Origin: Terrimesophilobacter sp044464485
GTDB taxonomy: Bacteria > Actinomycetota > Actinomycetes > Actinomycetales > Microbacteriaceae
NCBI GenBank assembly: GCA_044464485.1
Contig: JBIQLG010000005.1
Location: forward strand, 136,558-200,557
Direction of reading: 5' to 3'
Length of the DNA stretch: 64,000 bases
Shown here: in pieces, positions 1 through 8,567 of the stretch
Layout of the letters: every line of letters starts with the position of its first letter
Numbering within the stretch: the stretch's first letter is position 1
Translations under genes and position numbers: made by a program
The notes under the pieces: generated by a model
What the model was told of the DNA's origin: nothing
The model's database searches: none
Seen by the model: the letters and a program-made list of their open reading frames with translations, nothing else

Positions 1-2
1 CA

Positions 3-947
3 ATCCTCGTGAGTATTTTGCTTGCGCCCGTGGGGATCCTCGCGATTCTGTCGCTCTTTCTGCCGGGCACCGTGCGCGCGCTGCCCGCCCTCGCGATAGC
101 CCTCCTCGGCTACCTCACTGCGGTGATGTCCGCGCACGTTCACGTGGGGGCCGTTGGGGCTCAGCCGGTGACGGTGTGGGCCGGTGCCGGAGTGAGCCTG
201 TGGTGGCTCGGGATGATCGCGGCGGCTGTTTTTGCGCTGGAGGGTCTTGGGCGCGCGCGGGGTCCGGTATCCGTCGTCGCGGCACTGACCGTAATGGCGC
301 TTTCCATCCCCCTGCTGGGTGCGATGTTCATCGGCACGTCGCTCGTCCACCCCTCGAACGGACGCATTCTGCCCGCGCTCGTGAGCGCACAGGCGACGTC
401 GTCACCGGATGTCGGGACGCTCGTCATCACCTCGCAAGGGGATGCCGGAATCGCCGTTCGGGTGGAGCGCGGCCTCGGTGCGACGCTGGATGACCAGTCG
501 ACCCTCGTGAGCACCAAGCTGGCCCCGACTTCCGTCGACAAGCGGCTCGCGGTTCTCGCGGGAAACCTCGCCACGCGAAGCGGGTTCGACTACGCGAGTG
601 AATTGAGCGACCTCGGTATCTCGTTCATCGTCGTTCCGGACAGCACGCCGGCAGACCACACCCACCTCCAGACGGTGCGCGCACTCAACGCCAACGAGGT
701 CATCTCGCCCGTGGGAACCACGGCGAACGGATTGCTCTGGCGATTTGACGGCGAGACGACGCCGCCCGGTCACCACATCAGCGCGCTGCAGTCCACTCTC
801 GGCACCTGGTATCTGGTGGCTCTCGGCGTCGTGTTCGGCGTGAGCGCGCTTCTGGCCATCCCGGTGGGTGGACGCCCGCGCAAACCGCGACCGGCGGCGC
901 GGGAAGAGGAACCGGCGGGAACCTTCATCGAGGACGACCATGGTTGA
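3..947 (+). CDS. Glycosyltransferase-like membrane protein, C-terminal part (partial)
   Basis: The reading frame is open to the left edge, so this is only the C-terminal ~314 residues of a longer protein. It shows several hydrophobic helices near the window start, a soluble stretch of about 150 residues, and one more helix (around residues 268-290) followed by a basic, Pro-rich tail. The next gene is DUF5719 and overlaps its end by 8 bp. In related actinobacteria the gene in front of DUF5719 is a large family 2 glycosyltransferase with a multi-helix C-terminal region, and this fragment fits that. The catalytic domain is outside the window, so the activity is inferred from context only. Confidence 0.55.
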   Translation: MLVSILLAPVGILAILSLFLPGTVRALPALAIALLGYLTAVMSAHVHVGAVGAQPVTVWAGAGVSLWWLGMIAAAVFALEGLGRARGPVSVVAALTVMALSIPLLGAMFIGTSLVHPSNGRILPALVSAQATSSPDVGTLVITSQGDAGIAVRVERGLGATLDDQSTLVSTKLAPTSVDKRLAVLAGNLATRSGFDYASELSDLGISFIVVPDSTPADHTHLQTVRALNANEVISPVGTTANGLLWRFDGETTPPGHHISALQSTLGTWYLVALGVVFGVSALLAIPVGGRPRKPRPAAREEEPAGTFIEDDHG

Positions 948-2520
948 GCCCGACCGCACAGACCCCGAATCTGCATCCGTGCCGGGCGCGGAAGACAGCA
1001 GTCCCGCTGTGTCGCGGCCGGGCCTGGCGCGCGCGCTCGCGCGGGCGGGGGGCCGCGGAGCCGTGGGCATCATCGGAATCGGCATTGCCGTCGCCACGAT
1101 CGCCGCGGCCACGCTCATTCCCGCTCCGCAGCTGGGGGAAGGTGCGCAGTCGATGCTCGTGACGCCGGTTGCCGCGCCGCAGCAGCGGATCTGTCCTGGC
1201 CCGGTGCTGCAATTGGGCGATGACACGGGTCAGGACGCGACGACCGCGATATCGATCGGCCGCGCCGACGTCACCCGCGACGCGACCGTGGGATCCCCGC
1301 AGCTCGAAAACATGGACGCGACCGAAAACGCAACCAATACGCCGTCGCAGCGCCTCGTGCTGGCGCCTCCTGAGCCGGATGCGGAACCGGGGATTCTCGC
1401 CGGCAGTCAGTCCCAAAGGGTGGACAGCGCGGATGACGTCGGGTTCGCCGCGAGCGAGTGCGTGAAGGCAGCGACAGAGAGCTGGCTCGTCGGCGGATCC
1501 ACCATCACCGGCAGAACAACCCTCCTCTCGCTCAACAACCCCAGCAAGGTCAACTCGACCGTGAACGTGACCATTTACTCGGAGAGCGGCCTCGTGAGCG
1601 CAACGGGCACCGAGGGGATCGTGGTCCCGCCGGGCGGTCGGCGCGTGTTCTCCCTCGCCGCGTTCGCACCCGGAATCACCAGCCCGGTCGTGCGCGTCGA
1701 GAGCATCGGCGGCCAGATCGCGGCATCCATGCAGCAGTCCATCGTGCGGACGCTGACGCCCGGAGGCATCGACGTGTTCACGGCGACGACATCCCCAGAA
1801 GCGTTCACGGTGATCCCCGGAATCGTGACAATGGGCCAGCGCGACGTGGCCAGAGTGAGTGGCCAGCCCGGCTACGCAGACCTCACGGGAGCCCTGCGGG
1901 TGTTCGTCCCCGGCAAGGGAAACAACTCCATCACGGTGACCGCGATCCCCGAGGATGGCAGCGGGCCGGGAACCTCATCGAACTTCACCGTGCAGAGGGG
2001 AGTGGTCACGGACCTGCCCCTGGGCGACTTCGACGACGGAACCTGGACGCTCACGGTGGCAAGCGAGAATCCGGCGGTCGTTGCCGCGCGCACCTCCACG
2101 GTGACCCTCGACGGGGCGCCCTCGGATGCAGCTGCCGGATCGGGCGACGGAGCTGACTCGGCTGCGCCGAGCGTTACCGCAACAGACTTCGCGTGGTTTG
2201 TGGGTGCACCCGAAATCGAGTCCCGCAGCCTCGTGAGCGTGGCGCCGGGACCGAACCCCGTGCTCCACCTCGTCAATTCGGGATCCAGCGATGCGTCCGT
2301 GACCATCGATGGCGAGAAGGGCGCCGGGACGACGGTGACGATACCGGCCGGTGAGGCTCGCGCCGTTCCCGTGGCGGCCGCCACGAGCTACAACCTCGGC
2401 GGATTCGCGTCGCTCCGCGTGGCGGTGAGCTACCGAGGCGACGCCGCGCTCGCGGGCTTCGTCGTGAGTCCTCCGGATCGCAGCGCACTTCCGGTGAGGG
2501 TTTACCACCAGTTCGGTTAG
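940..2520 (+). CDS. DUF5719 family membrane-anchored protein
   Basis: 526 residues from the ATG at 940, which has a GAGGA ribosome site just upstream and overlaps the previous gene by 8 bp. The N-terminus is a charged, disordered cytoplasmic tail, then one transmembrane helix (about residues 43-65). The rest is a Ser/Thr/Gly/Val-rich beta-type extracytoplasmic region with no catalytic motif visible. This matches the actinobacterial DUF5719 family, which is coupled to the upstream glycosyltransferase and is presumed to act in cell-envelope glycan assembly; the function is inferred. Its stop codon overlaps the stop of the convergent metallopeptidase-like gene. Confidence 0.75.
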   Translation: MVEPDRTDPESASVPGAEDSSPAVSRPGLARALARAGGRGAVGIIGIGIAVATIAAATLIPAPQLGEGAQSMLVTPVAAPQQRICPGPVLQLGDDTGQDATTAISIGRADVTRDATVGSPQLENMDATENATNTPSQRLVLAPPEPDAEPGILAGSQSQRVDSADDVGFAASECVKAATESWLVGGSTITGRTTLLSLNNPSKVNSTVNVTIYSESGLVSATGTEGIVVPPGGRRVFSLAAFAPGITSPVVRVESIGGQIAASMQQSIVRTLTPGGIDVFTATTSPEAFTVIPGIVTMGQRDVARVSGQPGYADLTGALRVFVPGKGNNSITVTAIPEDGSGPGTSSNFTVQRGVVTDLPLGDFDDGTWTLTVASENPAVVAARTSTVTLDGAPSDAAAGSGDGADSAAPSVTATDFAWFVGAPEIESRSLVSVAPGPNPVLHLVNSGSSDASVTIDGEKGAGTTVTIPAGEARAVPVAAATSYNLGGFASLRVAVSYRGDAALAGFVVSPPDRSALPVRVYHQFG

Positions 2521-2957
2521 TGCCGAAAACGCTCCGGCGCCAGATCCCACGGATCTTTGCCGAGCAACTCGGCAACGGCGTGAAACACGCAACTCTCGAT
2601 GAGCATCCTCCGGTGCAGGTCGTCGTTGCGGTGCAATCGGGCAAGCCGTTCGATGGGCAGCCGATACAGCACGATGAGGTGCTCGGCATGATGCGTGTCC
2701 CAGCGCTTCAGCCTGCCGGAACCGGAAGCATCCGCGGGCATTGCGGCAATTTCCACCCGCATGCCCGAGAGCTCCGTCGGCCACAGTTCCTTGAGGTACT
2801 CCGCGGTGGCCGCGACGGTCGCCTCGAAGATCGTGTTGCGCGTGCGCAGCAGCGGCAGCCGGGGCCCGGTGACCGACGCACGGATGCCACGCCCGTGGCG
2901 ATCGCGCCAACCCGCGCGAGACACCCGCCGCGCGGTGCCCCTCCTGCCATAAGCCAT
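2517..2957 (-). CDS. Zincin-like metallopeptidase family protein, catalytic motif missing
   Basis: 146 residues. The N-terminal ~25 residues are very basic. The central part resembles the small zincin-like (DUF1025-type) family found next to DUF3499 in actinobacteria. Where a working zincin carries HExxH, this protein reads F-H-A-V-A in the helix before L-L-G-K-D-P, so the Glu and second His are absent and zinc hydrolysis is unlikely. It is divergent from DUF3499 (86 bp between starts) and converges on DUF5719 with overlapping stops. The synteny supports the family call; the role is unknown. Confidence 0.65.
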   Translation of the reverse strand: MAYGRRGTARRVSRAGWRDRHGRGIRASVTGPRLPLLRTRNTIFEATVAATAEYLKELWPTELSGMRVEIAAMPADASGSGRLKRWDTHHAEHLIVLYRLPIERLARLHRNDDLHRRMLIESCVFHAVAELLGKDPWDLAPERFRH

Positions 2958-3043
2958 GGCTTCATTCTACGGACGCCGCAATCGGAACCGGCCCCGGCGG
3001 GTTCGCGGAAAGCGGGCAGGCCGGTCGCTAAGGTGGAATCACC

Positions 3044-3262
3044 ATGGACGATCGGGTGTGCAGCAAAGTTGCGTGTGGCCGCGTCGCGGTGTCGACTCTG
3101 ACCTACGTGTATGCGGACTCGATGGCCGTGCTCGGTCCGCTGAGCGCCAGGCCGGAACCGCACACCTACGATCTGTGCGCCGAGCACTCCGAGCGACTCT
3201 CGGTGCCGCGCGGTTGGCAGGTTTTGCGTCACGTAGCATTGGGGAATGAGTTCTCAGCCTGA
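3044..3262 (+). CDS. DUF3499 family protein
   Basis: 72 residues with two Cys near the N-terminus (C-S-K-V-A-C-G-R) and a third in Y-D-L-C-A-E-H-S-E-R-L, the layout of the short actinobacterial DUF3499 family. The spaced Cys/His residues suggest metal binding but this is unproven. A TAAGGT -10 box at 3029-3034 lies 9 nt before the ATG and no ribosome site is seen, so the mRNA is probably leaderless. The end overlaps the phosphomannomutase gene by 17 bp, so the two are co-transcribed. Confidence 0.8.
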   Translation: MDDRVCSKVACGRVAVSTLTYVYADSMAVLGPLSARPEPHTYDLCAEHSERLSVPRGWQVLRHVALGNEFSA

Positions 3263-4655
3263 TCTGGATGCCTTCGTCAAAACCTATGACGTTCGCGGAT
3301 TGGTGGGCTCCCAGCTCACCGACGAGGTGGTCACTGCAATCGGCGCGGGGTTCGCAGACGAGATTGATGCGGCGGGTCGGGATGTCGTCGTCGGCCACGA
3401 CATGCGCGATTCCTCGCCCGGATTCGCCAAGGCGTTTGCCGAGGGGGTGATGGCGCGAGGCGGCAACGTCGTCGCCATCGGCCTGTGCTCCACCGACGAA
3501 AGCTATTTTGCCTCGGGAAGCATGGATGCGCCCGCCGCCATGTTCACCGCGAGCCACAACCCGGCCACCTACAACGGCATCAAGCTGAGCAGGGCGGGAG
3601 CGCGGGGTATCAGCCTCGACACGGGCCTTGCCGCCATTCGCGATCGCGCGAAAGCGTACTTGAGTTCGGGCATCCCTCAGCACGCGACCAGGGGTTCCTT
3701 TCGAGAGACGGATGTGCTCGCCGACTACGCGGCGTATCTGCGCAGTCTCGTGGACCTTTCGGGCATCCGGCCGTTGCGCATCGTCGTGGATGCGGGAAAC
3801 GGCATGGGCGGATTGACGGTGCCCGCGGTGCTCGGCACCGCCGCGGGACTGGCGCCGCTTCCGCTGGAGATCATTCCCTTGTATTTCGAGCTTGACGGCA
3901 CGTTCCCCAATCACGAGGCGAATCCGCTGGAGCCGGCAAACCTGGTAGACCTGCAGCGCGCCGTCGTCGAACACGGTGCCGATCTGGGCCTCGCATTCGA
4001 CGGCGACGCGGATCGCTGTTTCGTGGTCGACGAGAACGGCGCGCCCATGAACCCGTCGGCCGTCGCCGCAGTCGTCGCGCTTCGCGAGATCCAGCGCGTG
4101 GCCGCGCACGGCGACGCGGGCGAGATCTACGTCATCCACAACCTGATCACGTCGAGAATTGTCGCGGAGACCATTCGTGACGCCGGCGCCATCCCGGTGC
4201 GGACGAGGGTCGGGCATTCGCTCATCAAGGACGAAATGGCCGCAACCGGGGCCGTGTTCGGCGGGGAGCACTCCGCCCACTACTATTTCCGTGATTTCTG
4301 GGGCGCGGACAACGGCATGCTCGCCGCGATGCACATCCTGGCAGAGTTCGGACACCAGGACGCCCCCCTCTCGCACATGGCATCCGCATACACGCCGTAT
4401 GCCTCCAGCGGCGAAGTGAACTCCGTCGTGACGGATGTCCCTGCCGCCTATGCGCGCATCGTCGACACCTACTCCGAGTGCGACTTCGATGAGCTCGACG
4501 GGCTCACGGTCAGCGGGATCGCTGACGACGGATTCTGGTGGTTCAACGTTCGCCCCTCCAACACGGAGCCGCTGCTGAGACTCAACGTCGAGGCCCAGAC
4601 GCCGAACACGATGGAGCTTGTTCGGGATCGCGTGCTCTCTCTCCTCCGCGGCTGA
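3246..4655 (+). CDS. manB: Phosphomannomutase/phosphoglucomutase
   Basis: 469 residues, full length for the alpha-D-phosphohexomutase family, which interconverts hexose 6- and 1-phosphates and here should supply mannose-1-P for GDP-mannose and envelope glycans. All four signatures are visible: catalytic T-A-S-H-N-P (Ser103), Mg loop D-G-D-A-D-R (252-257), sugar-binding G-E-H-S (339-342) and the C-terminal phosphate loop R-P-S-N-T-E-P. It overlaps DUF3499 by 17 bp and is followed after 26 bp by ahcY, so the three probably share a transcript. Specificity for mannose versus glucose cannot be read from sequence. Confidence 0.92.
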   Translation: MSSQPDLDAFVKTYDVRGLVGSQLTDEVVTAIGAGFADEIDAAGRDVVVGHDMRDSSPGFAKAFAEGVMARGGNVVAIGLCSTDESYFASGSMDAPAAMFTASHNPATYNGIKLSRAGARGISLDTGLAAIRDRAKAYLSSGIPQHATRGSFRETDVLADYAAYLRSLVDLSGIRPLRIVVDAGNGMGGLTVPAVLGTAAGLAPLPLEIIPLYFELDGTFPNHEANPLEPANLVDLQRAVVEHGADLGLAFDGDADRCFVVDENGAPMNPSAVAAVVALREIQRVAAHGDAGEIYVIHNLITSRIVAETIRDAGAIPVRTRVGHSLIKDEMAATGAVFGGEHSAHYYFRDFWGADNGMLAAMHILAEFGHQDAPLSHMASAYTPYASSGEVNSVVTDVPAAYARIVDTYSECDFDELDGLTVSGIADDGFWWFNVRPSNTEPLLRLNVEAQTPNTMELVRDRVLSLLRG

Positions 4656-4681
4656 GCCGCAAACGCTGGAAGAATGTCATC

Positions 4682-6148
4682 ATGACCACCTCCACCGCTC
4701 TCGCCTTCAAAGTTGCCGACATCGGCCTCGCCGATGCCGGGCGCCACCAAATCCGCCTCGCCGAGAACGAGATGCCGGGGCTCATGGCGCTGCGCGAAGA
4801 ATTCGGCGAATCGAAGCCGCTGACCGGGGCGCGCATTGCGGGCAGCCTGCACATGACGGTGCAGACGGCCGTGCTCATCGAAACGCTCGTGGCGCTGGGA
4901 GCGCAGGTTCGGTGGGCGAGTTGCAACATCTTTTCGACCCAGGACGATGCGGCAGCAGCGGTAGCGGTCGGCCCGACCGGAAGCGCGCAGGCTCCGGCGG
5001 GCGTGCCCATTTTTGCCTGGAAGGGGGAAACCCTCGACGAGTACTGGTGGTGCACCTCGCAGATCTTCGACTGGAGCGCCGAGGCCGCGGCGGCCGGTGA
5101 AGGATGGACCGGTCCGAACCTCATTCTCGACGACGGAGGAGACGCCACGCTTCTCGTGCACAAGGGCAGGGAGTACGAACTCGCCGGATCGGTTCCGAGC
5201 GCCTCGGCAGACGACAGCCACGAAGGGAGGGTGATCCTCAAGACGCTGCGCGAATCCATGGCACACAATCCGCACCGCTGGACGACGATCGCCGCAGACA
5301 TCCTCGGCGCGAGCGAAGAGACCACCACGGGAGTTCACCGCCTCTACGAGCTGGAGAGGAATCAGGAGCTGCTGTTCCCCGCGATCAACGTCAACGATTC
5401 GGTGACCAAGTCCAAGTTCGACAACCGGTACGGCATCCGGCATTCGCTGCCCGACGGGCTCAACCGCGCCACCGATGTGCTGATCGGCGGCAAAGTCGTC
5501 TTCGTCGTCGGATACGGGGATGTCGGCAAAGGCGCGGCAGAGGCGCTCCGCGGCCAGGGTGCGCGCGTGATCGTGGGGGAGATCGACCCGATCAACGCGC
5601 TTCAGGCGGCCATGGACGGCTTCCGGGTGGCACGACTGGAGAGCGTGATCTCCGAGGTCGACATCGTGATCACCGCGACGGGCAACCAGAACGTCGTCAC
5701 CGTGGATCAGCTGCTCGAGCTCAAGCACCTGTGCATCGTGGCCAACGTGGGCCACTTCGATGACGAAATCGATATCGCGGGGCTGGAGGCCCTCGCCGGC
5801 GCGGAGAAGGTGCAGATCAAGCCGCAAGTGCACGAGTGGCGGTTGCCGAACGGACGAAGCATTCTCATCCTTTCCGAAGGCAGACTCATGAACCTCGGCA
5901 ATGCGACGGGACACCCCTCGTTCGTCATGAGCAATTCGTTCACGAATCAGGTGCTCGCCCAGCTGGAACTGTTTTCGGGCGACTACCCGCGGGGCGTGCA
6001 CGTTCTGCCCAAGCTCCTGGATGAGAAGGTGGCGAGACTGCACCTTGCCGCGCTCGGCGTCGAACTCACGACGCTCACGGCGGCGCAGTCGGCGTACCTG
6101 GGTGTGCCGGTGGAGGGGCCGTACAAACCGGAGCACTATCGCTATTGA
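4682..6148 (+). CDS. ahcY: Adenosylhomocysteinase (S-adenosylhomocysteine hydrolase)
   Basis: 488 residues from the ATG at 4682. The enzyme reversibly splits S-adenosylhomocysteine to adenosine and homocysteine, using tightly bound NAD, and clears product inhibition of methyltransferases. Visible family features are G-S-L-H-M-T-V-Q-T near the N-terminus, the D-E-Y-W-W-C substrate region, K-F-D-N-R-Y-G, the dinucleotide motif G-Y-G-D-V-G-K-G, and the C-terminal Y-K-P-x-H-Y-R-Y. It carries the extra segment typical of the long actinobacterial and eukaryotic forms. Upstream is manB; downstream is a convergent RDD gene. Confidence 0.96.
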   Translation: MTTSTALAFKVADIGLADAGRHQIRLAENEMPGLMALREEFGESKPLTGARIAGSLHMTVQTAVLIETLVALGAQVRWASCNIFSTQDDAAAAVAVGPTGSAQAPAGVPIFAWKGETLDEYWWCTSQIFDWSAEAAAAGEGWTGPNLILDDGGDATLLVHKGREYELAGSVPSASADDSHEGRVILKTLRESMAHNPHRWTTIAADILGASEETTTGVHRLYELERNQELLFPAINVNDSVTKSKFDNRYGIRHSLPDGLNRATDVLIGGKVVFVVGYGDVGKGAAEALRGQGARVIVGEIDPINALQAAMDGFRVARLESVISEVDIVITATGNQNVVTVDQLLELKHLCIVANVGHFDDEIDIAGLEALAGAEKVQIKPQVHEWRLPNGRSILILSEGRLMNLGNATGHPSFVMSNSFTNQVLAQLELFSGDYPRGVHVLPKLLDEKVARLHLAALGVELTTLTAAQSAYLGVPVEGPYKPEHYRY

Positions 6149-6184
6149 GTGCGGCGGCTCACGTGAGGCGCGGCCGTCGCGCGA

Positions 6185-7039
6185 CTACCTTTCCGGAAAC
6201 TCCCGCGGCGTTCGCGTCAGCGCTGGCGTGAGAGCCGCCAGTCGCGCTTTCTCCTGCGTGAGGGAAGCGAACTCCCGGTCCCGTCGGACCGCGGCGATGG
6301 CGGCGAGAAAGAGTTCAGGCTCGGTCTGGGGAATCGGCGAAACGTAGGGGCGCGCTTCGAGGGAAAGCTCGTGCGCCACGGCAACCCGCGATTGCGGCGT
6401 GTAGCCGCTCGCCGAAGCGAGAAATTGGGAGATGCGCCGCGCGAGGGCATCCGGCATTTTGGCGACATCCGCGGTGCGGACCCAGTCTTCAAGCGAGTCG
6501 GGCACCCCGAAGACCGGCGGCGAGTACTTGCTGATTCGCTCATGCTGGCTGTACGTGCCGGCGATGAGGTCGCCCAACCGCTTCGCGCGCGGATTCAACA
6601 GCGCCACGAGTGCGGCGAAACCGCCGAAGGTGAAGAAGATTTCGAGCACCCCCACGAGTGCCCGCGTGAACGCGTGCCGGAAGCCGATCGCGCCGCCATC
6701 GTCGCGAACAATCCGCGCCCCCACCGCGAGCTTGCCCAGTGAGCGCCCCCTGCTCAGCAATTCCACGAACGTGGGGATGACCACAATGCACACGACGAGG
6801 GCCACAATCACAATTGCGCGCATGAGCGCGGGCGGAATCATCCCGCTGATGGCCGGAGTCGAAATGATGAGGATGAATCCGATCCACAGCCCGAGGTACA
6901 GCAGGAAATCGATGACAGCGCCCGCGCCGCGCAGCACGAAACCGGTGGGCCGCACATCCAGAGCGACGGCCTCGCCGGTCATGAGTTCATCGTCGGGCAC
7001 GACAGAATATTCAGAACCGGGAAGCACCGTCGACGACAT
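6185..7039 (-). CDS. RDD family integral membrane protein
   Basis: 284 residues. The first ~110 residues hold two or three helices, with the Arg-Gly-Ala pattern of the RDD domain at the start; G-R-S-L-G-K-L-A-V-G follows the second helix group and R-L-G-D-L-I-A-G-T closes the domain. The C-terminal ~110 residues are soluble and rich in Arg/Ala. Its start is only 17 nt from the divergent SpoIIM-like gene. In related genomes this RDD/SpoIIM pair adjoins the MoxR/DUF58 operon, as it does here, suggesting a joint role in envelope homeostasis; the biochemical function is unknown. Confidence 0.85.
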   Translation of the reverse strand: MSSTVLPGSEYSVVPDDELMTGEAVALDVRPTGFVLRGAGAVIDFLLYLGLWIGFILIISTPAISGMIPPALMRAIVIVALVVCIVVIPTFVELLSRGRSLGKLAVGARIVRDDGGAIGFRHAFTRALVGVLEIFFTFGGFAALVALLNPRAKRLGDLIAGTYSQHERISKYSPPVFGVPDSLEDWVRTADVAKMPDALARRISQFLASASGYTPQSRVAVAHELSLEARPYVSPIPQTEPELFLAAIAAVRRDREFASLTQEKARLAALTPALTRTPREFPER

Positions 7040-7042
7040 GTC

Positions 7043-7048
7043 TAGTAT
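7043..7048 (+). promoter_or_regulatory. -10 box of the SpoIIM-like gene
   Basis: TAGTAT fits the actinobacterial TAnnnT consensus and ends 8 nt before the ATG at 7057, so transcription should begin at or very near the start codon. There is no ribosome site in the 17-nt gap between the two divergent starts. No good -35 is seen. Confidence 0.4.
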
Positions 7049-7056
7049 TTAAGCAG

Positions 7057-8055
7057 ATGGACCTCGACGCCTACTCCGCCGCCCACCGCGATGAATGGGA
7101 CGAGCTTGCCCGATTGGGTTCGCGCCGCACCCTCAGCGGACCGGAATCCGATGCGCTCATCGATCGCTACCAGTCCGGTGCCACCGAACTTTCTGCCATC
7201 AAGTCGACGTCGGGCAGCACGATTCAGGGTGATCGGCTCTCGCTCGCGCTTTCGCGCGCACGGCTGAAATTTACCGGCAGCGGCAGGAACGTGCTGAGCC
7301 GGATTCCGGAATTCTTTGTCATTCAGTTGCCTGCCGCGCTCTACCGGATCCGATGGCTGACGCTCGCCGTCACCGCGGCGACTGCCATTGTTGCGGTGCT
7401 CTACGCCGCGTGGGCCCTCACGACACCCGGGGTGCTGCAGCAAACGTTCGGGTCTGATGCTGAACAGCAGAAGTATGTCAACGAACAATTTGTCAATTAC
7501 TACTCGGAGAATACGCCGGGAACGTTCACGGCCTTCGTATGGACCAATAACGCGTGGATCGCGGCCCAGTGCATCGCGTTCGGAATCATCGGCGTGTACT
7601 CGCCGTACCTGTTGTTCATGAATGGGCAGAGCATTGGGCTCGCGGGCGCGGTCATGGCCGCTCACGGCAAGGCGGACGTGTTTTTTCTGAACATTGCGCC
7701 GCACGGTCAGCTTGAGTTGTATTCGGTGTTCTCGGCGGGTGCGGCGGGCCTCATGATCTTTTGGGCCTGGATCGCGCCGGGGCACAGAACTCGCGTGCAG
7801 GCGCTCGCCGAGGATGGCCGCGCGCTCATGACCGTGACGATCGGTCTCGCTTTGTCGCTCTTCGTTTCCGGTGTCATCGAGGGTGTGGTCACGCGGCAGC
7901 CCTGGCCGTGGCCGGTAAAAATCGGGATCGGCTCGCTGGCGCTCGCCGCGTTCCTCACGTACCAGTGGGTTGTCGGCCGCAGGGCGTTCCGGTCGGGGGC
8001 GACCGGCGATGTGGATGAGTTCGAGGCGGGAGCGCGCAAGATCGTCGCCGGCTGA
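7057..8055 (+). CDS. Stage II sporulation protein M (SpoIIM)-like membrane protein
   Basis: 332 residues. A soluble N-terminal ~85 residues (D-L-D-A-Y, then a helical Arg-rich part) precedes about six helices; the helix around A-A-Q-C-I-A-F-G-I-I-G and the following F-F-L-N-I-A-P-H-G-Q-L-E-L are typical of the SpoIIM/DUF95 family. In sporulating Firmicutes SpoIIM works in engulfment, but this lineage does not sporulate and the family there is paired with RDD and MoxR-type genes. The mRNA is probably leaderless. Confidence 0.85.
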   Translation: MDLDAYSAAHRDEWDELARLGSRRTLSGPESDALIDRYQSGATELSAIKSTSGSTIQGDRLSLALSRARLKFTGSGRNVLSRIPEFFVIQLPAALYRIRWLTLAVTAATAIVAVLYAAWALTTPGVLQQTFGSDAEQQKYVNEQFVNYYSENTPGTFTAFVWTNNAWIAAQCIAFGIIGVYSPYLLFMNGQSIGLAGAVMAAHGKADVFFLNIAPHGQLELYSVFSAGAAGLMIFWAWIAPGHRTRVQALAEDGRALMTVTIGLALSLFVSGVIEGVVTRQPWPWPVKIGIGSLALAAFLTYQWVVGRRAFRSGATGDVDEFEAGARKIVAG

Positions 8056-8067
8056 AACTCTCTTATT

Positions 8068-8096
8068 TTGAGTTATTCACGATAACGGGATATGGT
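8068..8096 (+). promoter_or_regulatory. Promoter of fur-katA
   Basis: A -35 TTGAGT (8068-8073) and -10 TATGGT (8091-8096) are separated by exactly 17 nt. The -10 ends 6 nt before the fur ATG at 8103, so the message should be leaderless. This is the best-formed promoter in the window. Confidence 0.6.
8072..8086. promoter_or_regulatory. Putative Fur operator inside the fur-katA promoter
   Basis: GTTAT-TCACG-ATAAC is an inverted repeat with perfect 5-bp arms. It covers the end of the -35 and most of the spacer, so a bound repressor would block RNA polymerase. It is AT-rich within a GC-rich genome, as expected for a Fur/PerR-type site. Autoregulation by the adjacent regulator is inferred. Confidence 0.5.
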
Positions 8097-8102
8097 TGAG
8101 CG

Positions 8103-8567
8103 ATGGACTCACCGGTTGCGCACGAAATTCGCGACGCGGGCCTCCGAGTAACCGAGGGTCGCGTGGCCATACTCGACACGCTGCAAAACCGACCCCACAC
8201 CGACGCAGAATCACTGCACCGGGTGCTCAAGGGAAGCATTCCGCGGCTGTCGGTGCAGTCCGTCCACAACGTTTTACATGACCTCACCGCTGCGGGACTC
8301 CTGCGCAGGATCGAACCCGCTGGATCCCCTGCACGGTACGAGCGCCGCACGGGCGACAATCACCACCACCTCGTGTGCATCGTGTGCGGCGACATCGTCG
8401 ATGTCGATTGCGCCGTCGGGCACGCGCCGTGCCTTGAGCCGTCCGACGCCGCAGGTTTTTCCGTTGACAACGCAGAAGTCACCTACTGGGGTACGTGCCC
8501 GAAGTGCCTCCAGGAAGCCGACGCAACCGATACCCACCAGCCGAATGACAAGAAACCGGAGAAATGA
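8103..8567 (+). CDS. Fur family transcriptional regulator (peroxide/iron sensing type)
   Basis: 154 residues. The N-terminal winged helix includes L-R-V-T-E-G-R (residues 14-20) and the recognition helix S-V-Q-S-V-H-N-V-L-H-D-L (50-61). Metal ligands are visible: H-H-H (87-89) and two CxxC pairs (Cys92/95 and Cys132/135) for the structural zinc. The stop overlaps the start of the catalase gene (ATGATGA), so both are one operon. That arrangement is the classic peroxide-responsive Fur-catalase unit, so the protein most likely represses katA until oxidised or metal-depleted. PerR-like versus iron-Fur identity cannot be fixed from sequence. Confidence 0.9.
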   Translation: MDSPVAHEIRDAGLRVTEGRVAILDTLQNRPHTDAESLHRVLKGSIPRLSVQSVHNVLHDLTAAGLLRRIEPAGSPARYERRTGDNHHHLVCIVCGDIVDVDCAVGHAPCLEPSDAAGFSVDNAEVTYWGTCPKCLQEADATDTHQPNDKKPEK

